Source: Tubulanus polymorphus
Lineage: Eukaryota; Nemertea; Palaeonemertea; Tubulaniformes; Tubulanidae
Direction of reading: 5' to 3'
NCBI RefSeq assembly: GCF_964204645.1
Contig: NC_134029.1
Span: forward strand, 7,926,850 to 7,990,849
DNA length: 64,000 nucleotides
Part shown: in pieces, positions 49,456 through 61,300 of the stretch
How the letters are laid out: the number at the start of each line of letters is the position of its first letter
Position numbering within the stretch: the first letter of the stretch is position 1
Program-made: the position numbers and the translations under genes
Notes under the pieces: generated by a model
The model's database searches: none
The model's input: only the letters and a program-made list of their open reading frames with translations
What the model was told of the DNA's origin: nothing

Positions 49456-51418
49456 ATGGGAATTATCGCTAGACTCGGCTCAAAGCATTTCCAACAAATG
49501 AAAAATTGGTAAGAGATTTTATACCGAAATGATGGCGTCAAAAATGTGCATTTCATTTCGAGAAATAGTCTGTGCGTACTGCGTTTACTCTTCTGGCTGC
49601 TGTTTAAATGATCAAATTTAGTAGTAAAATTTGCACTATGATGGACTAGACACTGGGCCCAGTGTAGTTACCTAATCGTTGGTGGTAAGTTTTTTAGCTA
49701 GTGTTATTAAAGATTAGTGTTATGGTAAGGTTAGGTATAGAAACCATTAGGGACAACTGTCAACTGCAGTCATACCCAGATATGGGGCCAAATTCGGTTT
49801 TCGTATCTAGTCGACTAGTGGTTGGAACTAATAACTGAATGCTTGATTTCGAACTATTTCCGGAATATAGTTCCGACTAACCTATTTAGTTACCCAATCG
49901 GGTTAGTTAGTTACCTAATCGTTGGTGGTAAGCTTTTTATAATCGGATGGGCTTATACCAACGTTAGGGATGACAAGGGCCAAAACTCGGTTGAAAAAAG
50001 TAACACTTCAAAAATATACTTTCTATTCACTTCAGTCCATAATTAATGGCTTAATTCACAAACTAACACAGGTACCTTTCGAAATAATCCAATTTTATGT
50101 ATGTTTCGAGTGATTAATCAACAAGCAAATTTCGCCATTAGCCGCCATTTCTCTGTATTGCACATGTGGCATGATAAGACAAGGGGACCTACAAGGATTT
50201 TTATAAAACTTCCAAGACGAAACGACAATTTTTATTTTTGATGGTTTTCCAACTTACATTTCAAATCTTCGTGTTTTCTAAGATAAATAATGAAGTAATA
50301 AATTTTGGTAAAAGAAAAATGGGAATAAGTGTTGATTTCTTAATTTTTTCAATTTCGTCGTTTCGCTTCGTGAGTTTGTGCTGTTGTCCTGGCCTCAGTC
50401 CACAGGTGCCAGCACCTCCAGTAATTTTCAAAATGGCAGCTGTTGACTGGACGGAAATTTACTCTCACTTTACGGCCGATTTGCACATGGATTAAGATCG
50501 TCAGGTGAGGTGTTATAGGTATCAGACAAACTACGAATCTGTTGTACGTCGATTACAGCAAAAATTAGACGGATATCTTAAGAGACAATGAAATGCCAGG
50601 CAAATTACTCGTCAGTCAAATTGGCTGACGAAGATTTCATACAAAAATGACCTTCCCATTCCTGACTGTGGTTTGTGAAAATATCCGATCGTGAAACTAA
50701 ACCACAGACAGGTTACTGACTACCAATCGGGTAAGATTCAAGAATAGGGGACTAGTGGTTAGGATTAGGGTTAGGTTTAGTTCCCTAATCATCATTAATT
50801 ACTATATACATTACTATCATTATATATCATCATTATCAATTACTAATATTATTACTTAATTGATTACTATCACTACATATATATTGCTATAGTCCCCTAT
50901 TCTTGAATCGCACCCCTAATCGTTGGTGGTAAGCTTTTTATAATCAGATGGGCTTATACCAACGATCCCATACAAAAATGACCTTCCCATTCCTGACTGT
51001 GGTTTGTGAAAATATCCGAACGTGAAACTAAACCACAGACAGGTTACTGACTAGTCTAGTACCTAGCCGTCATTCCCCATAATGGGTTATAGGGAACCAG
51101 TAACAGCGACTGGTTTTCAGACTAACCCATCCTAGGCTGTCACCATGCATATGTGGGTCTTTGATTTAAGAGGTAACCGCAGTTGGAAAAGAAAAAGCTA
51201 AGATGGTTTAGACCAGTCTTATATCTACAGCCATGATTGTGCAACTTTTTAGGTGTAGGCCTACATCGTAATGACCCTGGTTTTCTTGTGTTTTCAGGGT
51301 TCCTACTCTGACAACATTAGGAGGTACAGCAACTTTGGTCGGTCTTTACTTCACCGACTGGAAACTTATATGCCAGTTTATACCTATCTATGGATCTAAA
51401 TATAAGGCTGAAGAATAA
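49456..51418 (+). CDS. UQCR11: UQCR11, complex III subunit 10 (two exons, 57 aa)
   Basis: UQCR11 (6.4-kDa subunit, yeast Qcr10 counterpart) is a one-helix inner-membrane subunit of the cytochrome bc1 complex. Exons 49456-49508 and 51298-51418 join inside a Trp codon (TG/G) to give 57 residues, against 56 in human. The protein starts MGIIARLGSKHFQQMKNW and continues VPTLTTLGGTATLVGLYFTDWKL; the family hallmarks are the W-V-P-T junction, the glycine-rich membrane helix and the TDWKL motif followed by IPIYGSKYK. Each exon is too short to stand out as an open frame. The 1.8-kb intron is packed with hairpin repeats. AATAAA is at 51621. Family assignment rests on the conserved NW-VPT...TDWKL pattern. 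Confidence 0.9.
49667..49697. repeat. Two-hairpin element, partial copy
   Basis: Only the left arm TTACCTAATCGTTGGTGG and part of TAAGTTTTTTA remain, without the matching right arm. Confidence 0.4.
49911..49963. repeat. Two-hairpin element, first hairpin only
   Basis: TTACCTAATCGTTGGTGG, TAAGCTTTTTATAATCGG and ATGGGCTTATACCAACG in order, forming the first hairpin alone inside UQCR11 intron 1. Confidence 0.65.
50641..50723. repeat. Two-hairpin element, second hairpin only
   Basis: ACAAAAATGACCTTCCCATT followed by CCTGACTGTGGTTTG, a GTGAAAATATCCGATCG loop, and CTAAACCACAGACAGG then TTACTGACTAC. The stem CCTGACTGTGGTTT / AAACCACAGACAGG has one mismatch. Confidence 0.65.
50733..50907. repeat. 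Fold-back with ATTCAAGAATAGGGGACTA ends
   Basis: Left end ATTCAAGAATAGGGGACTA is exactly inverted at 50889-50907. The interior begins with a short TTAGGATTAGGGTTAGG stretch and continues with an AT-rich, low-complexity centre. Confidence 0.6.
50917..51051. repeat. Two-hairpin element, full copy in UQCR11 intron 1
   Basis: This holds both hairpins: TAATCGTTGGTGGTAAGC...GGGCTTATACCAACG, a spacer ATCCCATACAAAAATGACC, then CCTGACTGTGGTTT...AAACCACAGACAGG and TTACTGACTA. It directly abuts the reverse-oriented TAGTCT fold-back at 51052-51124. Confidence 0.7.
51052..51124. repeat. Short fold-back, TAGTCTGAATACC family, reverse copy
   Basis: TAGTCTAGTACCTAGCCGTC at the left and GCGACTGGTTTTCAGACTA at the right match the inverted ends of copies at 44239 and 44725. 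Confidence 0.55.
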
Positions 51419-52496
51419 GACGTCATTTATTTAGGAATTAGAAACAGCCATTAATATATTAGTAATACAGGTAAATGGAACAAATTATAATGCAATGAAA
51501 TCGAGCCCTTAAAAGAAATGGAAACTTTTATCGTATTCATTTGACTTTTTCAGAACTCGAAAACTACAATGATGCTAGAATTTAAGGACAACTTTTCCCG
51601 GCAAAACTAATGGCAGTTACAATAAATAGCGTTAAAACAATTTTTTTCTATAATATAGTGTGTTAATATGCGTGCGTTAATAAATTGAGGCGTTAATAAA
51701 TTGAGGATTTGTTATTCTACTCCGAGTCGTTTCACTTTTCCAACGGAAAACGAGTGTATTTTCCTGTCAATGTCTTTACTTCTGTGGCAGTATGGCCACT
51801 ATCTACTCAAGTATCTAGCTGTTGTTTCCCATCCTCCCTCGGCAATCAAGGAGAACCTTTAACAAGGGTTTTCAGACTGCCGGCCACATACCTAGACATG
51901 CGTAGAATTACCACACCGGAACGTGGAGAACAAATAATGAGATAAAAACCAACTATATGCCGATTAAAAGTTTTAAAAAATCGAGAATTATTCTATCAAA
52001 AATTGAGAGATGGCACGGCGTTTTCGGTTTTGGGGAGTTGTGGTAGATGTGTCGTGCACTGACTTGGGGCGCCGTTATCTACGTCCGGGCAAAAATTCAA
52101 CCCTGGTACGCGAGTGTAATTCGACCTCTGGCAACTGAGTTCGTTGCGAGCAAAATAGGTTCGAATCCTGAATTTTAAAACGATTGGAATGTATAATTGC
52201 ACGCATATGAATGCTCACTTGGCATGATCCCTTTGAATAACAATCTTTATTAACAAAAATGATTTTGGATTCAAATTTCAAAATCCTTGCTAGATAATGA
52301 TCTGCTCTCATTTTTTTCAATCACATGCAAGTGAAAGGAATGGAAGATCTTGTCGTACTTTGATAATTGTAATTGGGTCGGCTGATCATTTTCTAATTTT
52401 AGAATTCACAATATCTAGCTTTTTAGACCGACGAAAGTTTAAGTTTATTGTCGGTTTCGCCCAAGCAATCACGTAGGCCTACACCTAGCACTGAGG
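51419..52496. other. Intergenic, UQCR11 3' UTR to orphan gene
   Basis: UQCR11 AATAAA is at 51621-51626. A B-box-like GGTTCGAATCC at 52148-52158 hints at a tRNA-derived SINE remnant, but no complete cloverleaf could be drawn. Nothing else was recognised. Confidence 0.4.
51621..51626 (+). terminator. Polyadenylation signal of UQCR11
   Basis: AATAAA 203 bp after the UQCR11 stop codon. Confidence 0.55.
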
Positions 52497-52796
52497 ATGT
52501 CGTCAATTTCAGGCGCGGCATTAGCGGCCACATTAGCAGCTGCCGAAAATGCTACTGAAAGCGTCTTAACCGCCGTCGACACTGGAATGAAAGCTTTGAG
52601 AGAACTATCGGAAATCTATTTCGAAAACGAAGGAATAATCGCATTTTGGAACGACCAGAAAAAACGCGACGCAAGAGCAAAAAAAGAGAAAACTTATCGT
52701 CACGGACGTTTTACCGTCGATAAAGACGATGGAACTTGGTACGGCTGCCTCACACAAGTAGCTTGTTTGGCTAAAGGCTACTCACCAGACTTTTAA
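52497..52796 (+). CDS. Intronless orphan protein, 99 aa
   Basis: I do not recognise this protein. It is a single open exon with a well-placed ATG at 52497 and a stop ending at 52796, followed 131 bp later by AATAAA (52927), so it looks like a real transcription unit. Residues 1-40 are Ala/Thr-rich and likely helical (GAALAATLAAAENATESVL), residues 41-70 form a charged helix with WNDQKKRDARAKKEK, and the C-terminus has a compact aromatic/cysteine segment (DDGTWYGCLTQVACLAKGY). There is no signal peptide or membrane segment. Codon use is balanced and coding-like. It could be a lineage-specific small cytosolic or nuclear protein. Confidence 0.7.
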   Translation: MSSISGAALAATLAAAENATESVLTAVDTGMKALRELSEIYFENEGIIAFWNDQKKRDARAKKEKTYRHGRFTVDKDDGTWYGCLTQVACLAKGYSPDF

Positions 52797-53587
52797 TTCA
52801 CACAACAAAACAACCGTTGAAAACCATGCATATCACTGGAATATATAAAACAATATACTTGCTTTCGAAGGAACGACGATGGTATGGTGTATTTAGGGAA
52901 TAAGTTAGAATGTAGTGAAAACAATGAATAAAGGTGATTACACATACTGCTTCATGGATTCTTTATTTTCATTCTGCAAATCTGTAGGACTTGTAATTGA
53001 CTATTTCTGGAGTTATCTCCATTATGTAAGCGACGAAACTAAGATAAACACGGGTGTATATTTGTACATATCATATTGTGGTAGTTTTTTTGTAACAACA
53101 AATCATGGATTGCACTGTCGGAAATATACTTGCAGTCGATTTATTGCGTGGTCTAGATTTGATATCAGACTTTTTATCGGGCTGGAAGGTCTTAGAATGG
53201 AATGAAATTTGTTTTGGTGGAGATCCGAAGTCACTCGTTGAAACCGATCCAAAATGAAAGTTTTTAATGGCATCAAAAGTAGCCTGAGGTATAAGCAGCT
53301 GATATGAAATAAAAATCATCGTATCGAATGGCAGGATTCGTCTTAATTGGACAAATTGGAAAAGCGGAACGATAATTATGACTCTAATTTACCGAATTAC
53401 GGTTAATTGAACCTACGAGCAAATTTATCTCAAGCTTATTTCCCCGTAGACTTAATAGATTAGATGGGGGACAGGGTGTGGTCGTCTACTATATCTGCAT
53501 TGGTATTCGATGATGGAATTCCAAATATTTTTCTAACGGCCACCACCACAGTCGTGGTAGCTGGACAGCGACGAACCGTGGTTGTTT
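52797..53587. other. Intergenic, between orphan gene and GPCR
   Basis: This holds the orphan's AATAAA (52927-52932) and the 3' flank of the minus-strand GPCR, with a minus AATAAA candidate near 53144-53139. No gene was recognised. Confidence 0.4.
52927..52932 (+). terminator. Polyadenylation signal of the 99-aa orphan
   Basis: AATAAA 131 bp after the stop codon of the intronless orphan gene. Confidence 0.55.
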
Positions 53588-54517
53588 TCATTTTGAAAAT
53601 AAACTCCTTATCTCTTTTCTGATTTCCTTGCCCGTAATCAAATAAAAGTACAGATTTGCCGAATAGTTTATCATAAGAATGTCGGCGAATACAGTGTAGA
53701 AGTTCTTTAAATCTTGTGAATTGCTCCGGGCAATGATAGGGTTGATTATGTTAATGGGAAATGTCGTGACCAAGAAGACGAAGCACAGTAACAGAACCAA
53801 TCTGGTTATCTGGTTTGAGTTTTTCGATGCTTTGGTCGATTCTAAGTTGCCTTGTTTTCTTAATAAAGTGACTGATGTTATAGCAGATAGGATGGCTATC
53901 GAACAGAATGGACCCATCGCAAGGAACAACGAAGTAAACAGGGGCCTGATGATATGGCTCTGACCACTGTTGATGCAACCAATATCGCTGACGCTGATAG
54001 TCACAAATAAATAACTGTATATCAGTGCTGCAGAACAGAATACGGCGGTACACAATGTCGAAGTAAATTTCGGTCTCCATAAACGTGGACCTTTAAACGG
54101 AAAGCGAACCACGCACATTCGTTCCATGGCCACTAGAACCAACGTCCACGGACTGACAGTTAAAGCCACTACTGTGAAATACTCAAAAAATATACATTGA
54201 ATTCGCGTCGACGGTTTGACCAGGAGTCTCCCGTAAAAAGCGTAAGAGGTGATGTTGATGTACTTGAGGGAATACGTGCACAGGACCATAGTATCGCAGA
54301 CGGCCAGCTGAACGAACATCCGACTGAAGGAACGCCGCCAAAGCCTACGTCGACACATGACAACAACGATCAGAAGATTACCGGTAAATCCGAGAATAAA
54401 GCAGAGACCGATGAACACAAGGTAGAACCAGAGATAAGTATCATTTATCGCTGTTGTTACCACTACGACGTATATGTTGGTAGGACTGTGCATTGTCCGG
54501 TTCTGAATTGAAGTCAT
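53588..54517 (-). CDS. Class A (rhodopsin-like) orphan GPCR, intronless
   Basis: A seven-helix receptor of 309 residues in one exon, the start taken at the first in-frame ATG (MTSIQNRT). N-glycosylation motifs NRT (6-8) and NDT (25-27) precede TM1. Signatures: TM1 GFTGNLLIV (N47), TM2 LAVCD (D75), Cys108 at the TM3 top, the DRY box replaced by ERM at 132-134 in VLVAMERMCVVRFPF, TM6 FLVTTFPI without the usual Trp, and TM7 ending NYSANLYFYLITGKEIRKE in place of NPxxY. The layout resembles lophotrochozoan peptide (FMRFamide-like) receptors, but the ligand cannot be inferred. It is transcribed away from the Cys-loop receptor at 55311. Confidence 0.9.
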   Translation of the reverse strand: MTSIQNRTMHSPTNIYVVVVTTAINDTYLWFYLVFIGLCFILGFTGNLLIVVVMCRRRLWRRSFSRMFVQLAVCDTMVLCTYSLKYINITSYAFYGRLLVKPSTRIQCIFFEYFTVVALTVSPWTLVLVAMERMCVVRFPFKGPRLWRPKFTSTLCTAVFCSAALIYSYLFVTISVSDIGCINSGQSHIIRPLFTSLFLAMGPFCSIAILSAITSVTLLRKQGNLESTKASKNSNQITRLVLLLCFVFLVTTFPINIINPIIARSNSQDLKNFYTVFADILMINYSANLYFYLITGKEIRKEIRSLFSK

Positions 54518-55310
54518 TTTGTCTACCGTAAGAACGGAGAAACTGATCACCACTGAGCGAACAAGACGGCAGAGATAATATATGTATAAAATTGCTTGTT
54601 GAAAATTCTAAATTTAGACAAATTTTGATTTAATCTCTGAATTAATCATTAATTGTATTAGTCTTATATTCCATCTCATATTTTCATATTAACGTACCGG
54701 TACATACACACATATACATACACATATATAGTTTCATCTTATCATTTCATATATAAATCTAATCAATTGCATTGAAAAGAAATGCTGTTTTTCTTCTATT
54801 TCTACATCGCGAGAAGGAACACGAAATACAGAGAAAATGATATGGATTACAAGATTTATGAATCAAATACACAATAATTGAATATATGAATGTAATTGAA
54901 ATAACATTGTGTTATAATAAAACCTTCTATTCAAAGTGTGAAATCTGTAATATAACATTAAGTCAACTGATTGAGGGATTTATTATCAATTTCATTCATC
55001 AGTAAATACATTCATCATTTTGTTTAAAAGAGTCCATCATAAAACAGTATTCATATCATAAAAGTATTTCAACGGTGAGGTCATAAGACAGAAATTCAAT
55101 TCCCTTTTCTTCGAGGTGTGAAGTTTATACGACACCTACCAGTATTTTTCGAACAAGGGCTCGTAAAAAACAGATCTTGACCGTTTTTCTAACTTCATAA
55201 GGTGCTAAGAATTTGATTTTCGGTCGATGGTTTAAACCGTCGAGACAGTTACAGCTATTATCACGGTGAAAAATATCTCTCACTCTCTCACGCGTACACA
55301 ATCACATAAG
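54518..55310. other. Intergenic between divergent GPCR and Cys-loop receptor
   Basis: AT-rich, with ACACATATACATA-like simple sequence near 54700-54730. It should hold both promoters. No gene, RNA or conserved site was recognised. Confidence 0.4.
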
Positions 55311-58300
55311 ATGGGTATTAAATGGTGGATTTGGATACTTTTGTCTGCTGATTTTAGATGCAGGCAAGTTTATAGTGATATCTATAGAAAATTGTCGTTT
55401 AATGGGATAGGTGGACGAATTTTATCTTAACTTTTGGGTTGAACTTATTGCGGACGAAGCCAAGATTGTGGGCTATAAGATTGTGGTGAGGATACTTTTT
55501 AGATCGTAGATTATTCGTGTATTTTCGTCAATCGATAAAATGGTAGATAATTTCAATTCTATCCGTAAATTCAATTAACATTATTTGCATAAACTGTTGC
55601 GAAGAAGCTCATATTGTCAGGTCAGGAGTTAATCGATAAATGTAAAATAAAATTGAAATGAAAGTCACTAAACTAAGTCCAAGGCGCAGAGGAGCGAAAA
55701 TTGTGCTGCCCCTTCAAATTTTCCCCAGAATAATCGCCCCCAGACAACTGCCAACACGCACATTGCTACCCCCAACCTCGAAAATTTACCCCTGGGGGGA
55801 TTTTTTTTCTTACAGGGAGCAATGCTACCGACCTAAATGTTATGCATGTATAAACGTATAGGGCTAAGGTCACCAAATAATACGGGTTCCAGATAACATT
55901 CAGTTATAATCAGTTTATTTCATGGCGGAATGAGAATCATACAATAATTTTGGCTATTTTCTCTAGATACAGGGTTAGTAACACAGAGTAAGAAGGATAA
56001 ATGGATATTTCGTGGCTTTCATGGAGTCGGCTTATTGCTGCCAAATGGCTCTGATTTCTTTAGTAATCTGTAGTTGACCACCTACAATTAATTACCCACA
56101 CATTGAAATTTCGTTCTCGGGAAAAATTATTCCGTTCGAACAAAAAGTATTTCTTCCACACGAAAAGCATCCGGCGGGGCTCTATAGGCGAACGGCAAAA
56201 TGCAATTTCTGAAAATCATCCGCACGGGATGAATTTGACGCAGCGACTTTGCGTAAGAATTTTTCGCTTTTTGTGCGAGAGCCCTAACTTATCGTTGAAG
56301 TTTATAATAAAACTACAAAAAACAAAAGTACTTGTCTAGCATTAATCATTTCGATTGGTTTTGAATGATATCTTTTTATACACTCCACCTTATTTTTCTG
56401 GGCTTTCTTAACCGAATTTGATTCGAAAAATGCTCACTTCAGCTATTTGTGCAGTCACACATTTTAGTTGGTCAATAGTCTGTCTGAAAATGTTCTCAGC
56501 TTCAAACTTGATGGTTGGAAAAGCCGGGTCACATCGCCATTCCACATACAATCCTAACTCTTATTATAAGAACCTCAAGGCATTTTATGAAATGCAATCT
56601 CTGTGGCATATTTTTTTATTTATCTGTGTCCACACATATAAGGAGAGTATTCTCTTCTACCTAATACCATCACCATGAATAGTATCTTTGATAAAACGCA
56701 ATTTTAATTTTGACTTTATCGCTGGGAATGTGAGAAGTCTATCCTTTTTAAAAGTTTTTCTTTTAATACTGAATCTAGTTTTGCAGTGAACAGGACGACA
56801 GCTCAAACGATCCTAAATCGTATCCTTGACCCGACGGTATATCAAAAGTACTACCGTCCTTATGACGGCACAGGTAAGAAAAATGTCCGATAATTATCCA
56901 AATTATTGGGGGAAGTCGATATTGATTCAGAGAAGATTATTTCGTTCCAACGAAAATATATATCTATTTATTATTCAAGAATATTCATCTTCGGGGTTCC
57001 ATATAAAATTCGACCGACGGGCCGACTATATTTGTTTTCAAAATCAATTCCCCTATTTAGTTGCCGGTAGCTGTGGTGGATTTTTAAGGAACACACCAAA
57101 TAGATATAAATCAAATCTATCAACCATATCAACGAGAGGGACAACCATCTCTATTTGAGAAAACGAATACTTAACAAACCTTAAGCCTACTAAATCGTCT
57201 TCGAAATAAAGGGCCAACTTTTTAATTATAATTTCGCAAAACTGCATGTATTGCAACAAAAACCTTTCGACAAATCGTTTCCCTTTGCCAGTGCCGACGT
57301 CCTGAGCACCAACAAAATATATTTAAATTCCTGTCCGCTATCCAACTCCGTTTACCTTTTGACTTCGGCTCATAAAATTTGAAATTAAAATGTCAACTGC
57401 TTTTACATAGCCACCCAGACCTGACTCACGATAACATCCTAATCGTGTCGCAAACAGCTAAATTTATCAATAATAATCTCTAATTCTTTCCAATGACATC
57501 ATACGCTCAATTTTCATATTAACTCAGTGCATATATTTCGTCTTTTTTGTTTCATATCTGTAAAACAAGCCTAAGATGTGCCATGCAGCACTTGATATAT
57601 CATGTATATGATTGTAATCCTTCTTCAACAAATCTAACAAAGACTTATTTGATTAAGAAATAAATAACGAGACGAGTAGTACCACAGGGTAACTATTTAT
57701 CTAACGCACGAACTTTCGCTACGATTAAGAAGCTTCATCAGGTGAATCTAAATCTGGTCAACACGGCTACTCTACGAATCTTGATTAAAAAAACAAGTCT
57801 GATTTTAACAAAATTGGCTATCATAAGATAAATGCAATCTGAAGTAACGAAGAATTTAGTGCATACTGCGCCCATTTATACGGTATATATCTCAGGGTAT
57901 TATGGGCTTGATGTATAAGCATCCATCATATTCATATTTTACGGAAACAATGTATAGAAACTGTAAAATTGTTTCGTCTTTTCTAGCTAAACCTGTTGCG
58001 GTTAGCCTTAACTATCATATAATTTCTATAAGTCACGTGGATAGCTCTAACATGGTAAGCATATCTAAAAAATAACGCACAAAGTTCGATTTCGCTGATT
58101 CGATCAGAAAAAAACATGTTTAAAATTCATTCTAAAGTTGATTAGAGAAAAGTTCACAAATAAACGGTCACATTTTTAAAGTATGTCTGTAATATACGAA
58201 GATAAAATATATCAAAAGCTATGGTGGCTGATAAGGGCCATGAAAATATCTCTCGACGAAAATTTTTTATTTTTCATAACGAAATTATTTTCACTACGAA

Positions 58301-61300
58301 TATCTCGAATATCTTCCATAGTTGAATCATTATCACTCACGTGAATATTTCGAAGGCGATTTTCTTTCATAACGAAATAATTTAACTAATACAGTACGAA
58401 ATATTGTCTTTTATCTGCCACCATAGACCATAGATGTGGTTTGTGATATTTGGACGTGTACTGTGAAAGGCAGAAAATGTATCACGTTCTTTTGTTCAAT
58501 TTGCTTAATCTCAGGAATATCAGATGAACATGTTAGTGAGGCATTACTGGCATGACCCGCGCCTAGCGTATCAGCACTACAACGATTTTATCACCGTACA
58601 CGCGAACATGCGAAATGAACTGTGGCTGCCAGATACGTTCTTTTCAAACGAGAAAAAAGCCCTTCGCCACATCGAGACAACTCCGAATGTTCTCCTTAGA
58701 ATCTACCCCAATGGAACTGTATTCTACAGTTTGAGGTAATGATAGATCATTTCCAAGTATGTAATTTCGATGATATAGATTGTTCCGCCAAGTCTGACAT
58801 GGCCAGCTTGACGGCAATGGTTAATTTGAGTGCTCTTTCACTGACCTAAACAAGGCATATACATATATTTTATAGGATTACTTTGACGCTTGCATGTCAC
58901 ATGAACCTTAGGAATTACCCATTGGATACACAACGATGTTACATTTTCGCTGAAAGTTGTAAGTTCCATCATCCCCTCTGCATTTCTGTAACGTAAAAAT
59001 CCATAATCCTATAGAAACAGCTCTTATGCGCTCCACAAGATGCTGTCAATCTAAAGATGTGTATTCCATATTCCAAAGTTTCGGAGCATAGTTCGAGAAG
59101 GCTATGCTACCTTATCAGTTCACTTTGCGTTAGAAAAGTTGTCGAGCCTTAGTTGCTTCAATAAGTTATTTTGTTTAGATGCGTTTACTATGAAAGAGGT
59201 AACGATGAAATGGTTTGGCGGTGCTGTGGAACATAACAGAGTGGAAGGTCTGACCCTTCCAGCTTATACAGTCGCTGAGATTCGAGCCGGAGAGTGTCAC
59301 ACTCACTATTCGTCGGGTACGTCCAACCCAGTTGTGACAGACGTCTAGACCATATAGATGAAAAAGCCTTTTGTAGCCGTAGATCTAGAATCCAATCTTT
59401 AATTACATCTAAAAGAATTGATATCAAAATGGAAAACAAAGTGAAGAAACTAGCGGCAAATTTCAAATGATGATTTTGTATTAAAGGTGGTAGGCCTACC
59501 GATATTCTATAGAGATAATATTGTCCATCTATCATATGGTGTCTGATTCGGGCCATACTAAAAAGATTTTCTGTAGGTTAGAGGAACTATAAGAACATTG
59601 TAACATTTGCCCGTTTTTTGTTTTCTCGCGCGAGAAAACAAAACATTTTGGTTTCGAATTGTTTTGTGAACAGCGAGAGGCTAAATAAAAAATCTTTAAT
59701 TAAGATTGGCCTACTTTTTGTTTTCTTGCGCGATAAAAAACTTGAACTAGGAATTCTCACGCGAGAAAACCAAAATGTTTTGTTTTCTCAAAACAAACAA
59801 AAGAATGGACCAATGTGAACATTTTTATCGTCCGTTTTTATCTTTAGCCGTTCAGGTCAATTGTTTAGTATCGCCCGAATCAGCCACCATAATATACAGA
59901 TCCAAATCAACCTCAGAAAAATCTCAAGTACATAAACTCGAAGATATTCTTATATTAATGTATGAAGTTGTATTCAAACGCGACTGAATATCGGCATCAC
60001 CCATCTTTGATTTCGTACATGCAGGTTCGTATCCTTGTCTAGTGGCAGAATTCTCATTCGAACGCCGGATAGGTTACTTCCTGATTCAGGTGTACATACC
60101 CAGCGGATTGGTGGTAGTGTTATCATTCGTTTCATTTTGGATTGATATCAGCGCCATACCGGCCCGAGTCGCTTTAGGCAAGTATACGCTTTCATTTTCT
60201 ACTATGGTGCAAATACTTTATAACTGCAAATTATTATCGAAAGACAGAGATTATCGCAACAAAGCTTCCATTTTGAAGAACATTCGTGAATTATCATTGT
60301 TGAATTATCCGTGGCAGTTATAGAATAATATGAATGATATCATGCTTACTTAGTCAAAGTGTTTACACTTAATTAGGTGTTTACAATTAATAAGGAACAA
60401 AATTATTATTACAGATGGCGTTACGTTTTGTTTTTCACAATACACTTAATACAGTTTCCCATCGATGATTTTAGAATTCATAGCAAGTTTTTGCACGCCT
60501 TTTGGCCTCGTTCAATGGCTTTCTTTCTTAGTGGTAGTTTTACAGCAAATATAGCGTTTTAGTTTGTGTGTGCTATCATTATACAGAAAATATGTAATAG
60601 GGTTATATTAAAGAATAGTAAGTATTGAAGTGTAAAAGGCAGTTTTATTTTTCAAGGTATAATGACCGTGTTAACGATAACCACACAAAGTTCGTCAGTG
60701 CGCGCGGTTCTACCTCATGTGTCCTACGTGAAAGCTATCGATGTTTGGATGTCGGCGTGTCTCGCATTTACTTTAGCTACGATTATCGAATTCGCTATAT
60801 CCAGCTACTTTTTTCGCGCGGACAAAGACTCGGCAGTCATAAAGACGACCGACAAAACTAAGGCAACAACGACCGACAAAGACGACAAAAACGCATCAGC
60901 TGTAAGTTCGTCTGTTTTTACATTTACTCCTTATGTACTCTCTAACTTGAGACTATCCTCTTCAGGGGTTCGAGAATCTGATTGTAACGAATGACTGGCC
61001 CCACCGAACCCAGGCAAAGAATAATTTTTTTAGTGTATTGGAAACACACTGTCAACAGAAAATATAATCTATTCTTGCTTTTTTAGAATCGGCCATCAGC
61101 GGACTGCAACCACAGTGAACTAAATCTATCGGTCACTGATAGTGGAATTATCGTCGACGGCAAGAATCCGAAGTCAACAACTCCTCGACCTCAGCAGCTA
61201 CAACATTCCATACCTGGCTATATAAAAAGCCTCTCAAGATCTGATTTGATGGAATTCAGCTCAAGATTCATTTTCTTCGGAGCTTTTACCGTATTTACCA

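Noticed and set aside
50238-50495. Plus-strand frame in UQCR11 intron containing AAAATGGCAGCTG
   Set aside because: Looked at as a possible first exon of UQCR11, but the 49456-49508 exon gives the right phase and family sequence; this frame has no recognisable partner.
50752-50775. Telomere-like TTAGGATTAGGGTTAGG
   Set aside because: Barely two units, inside a fold-back repeat; too short for an interstitial telomere.
52110-52180. tRNA-like B box GGTTCGAATCC
   Set aside because: T-arm stem is imperfect and no acceptor, D or anticodon stems could be drawn; at most a SINE remnant.
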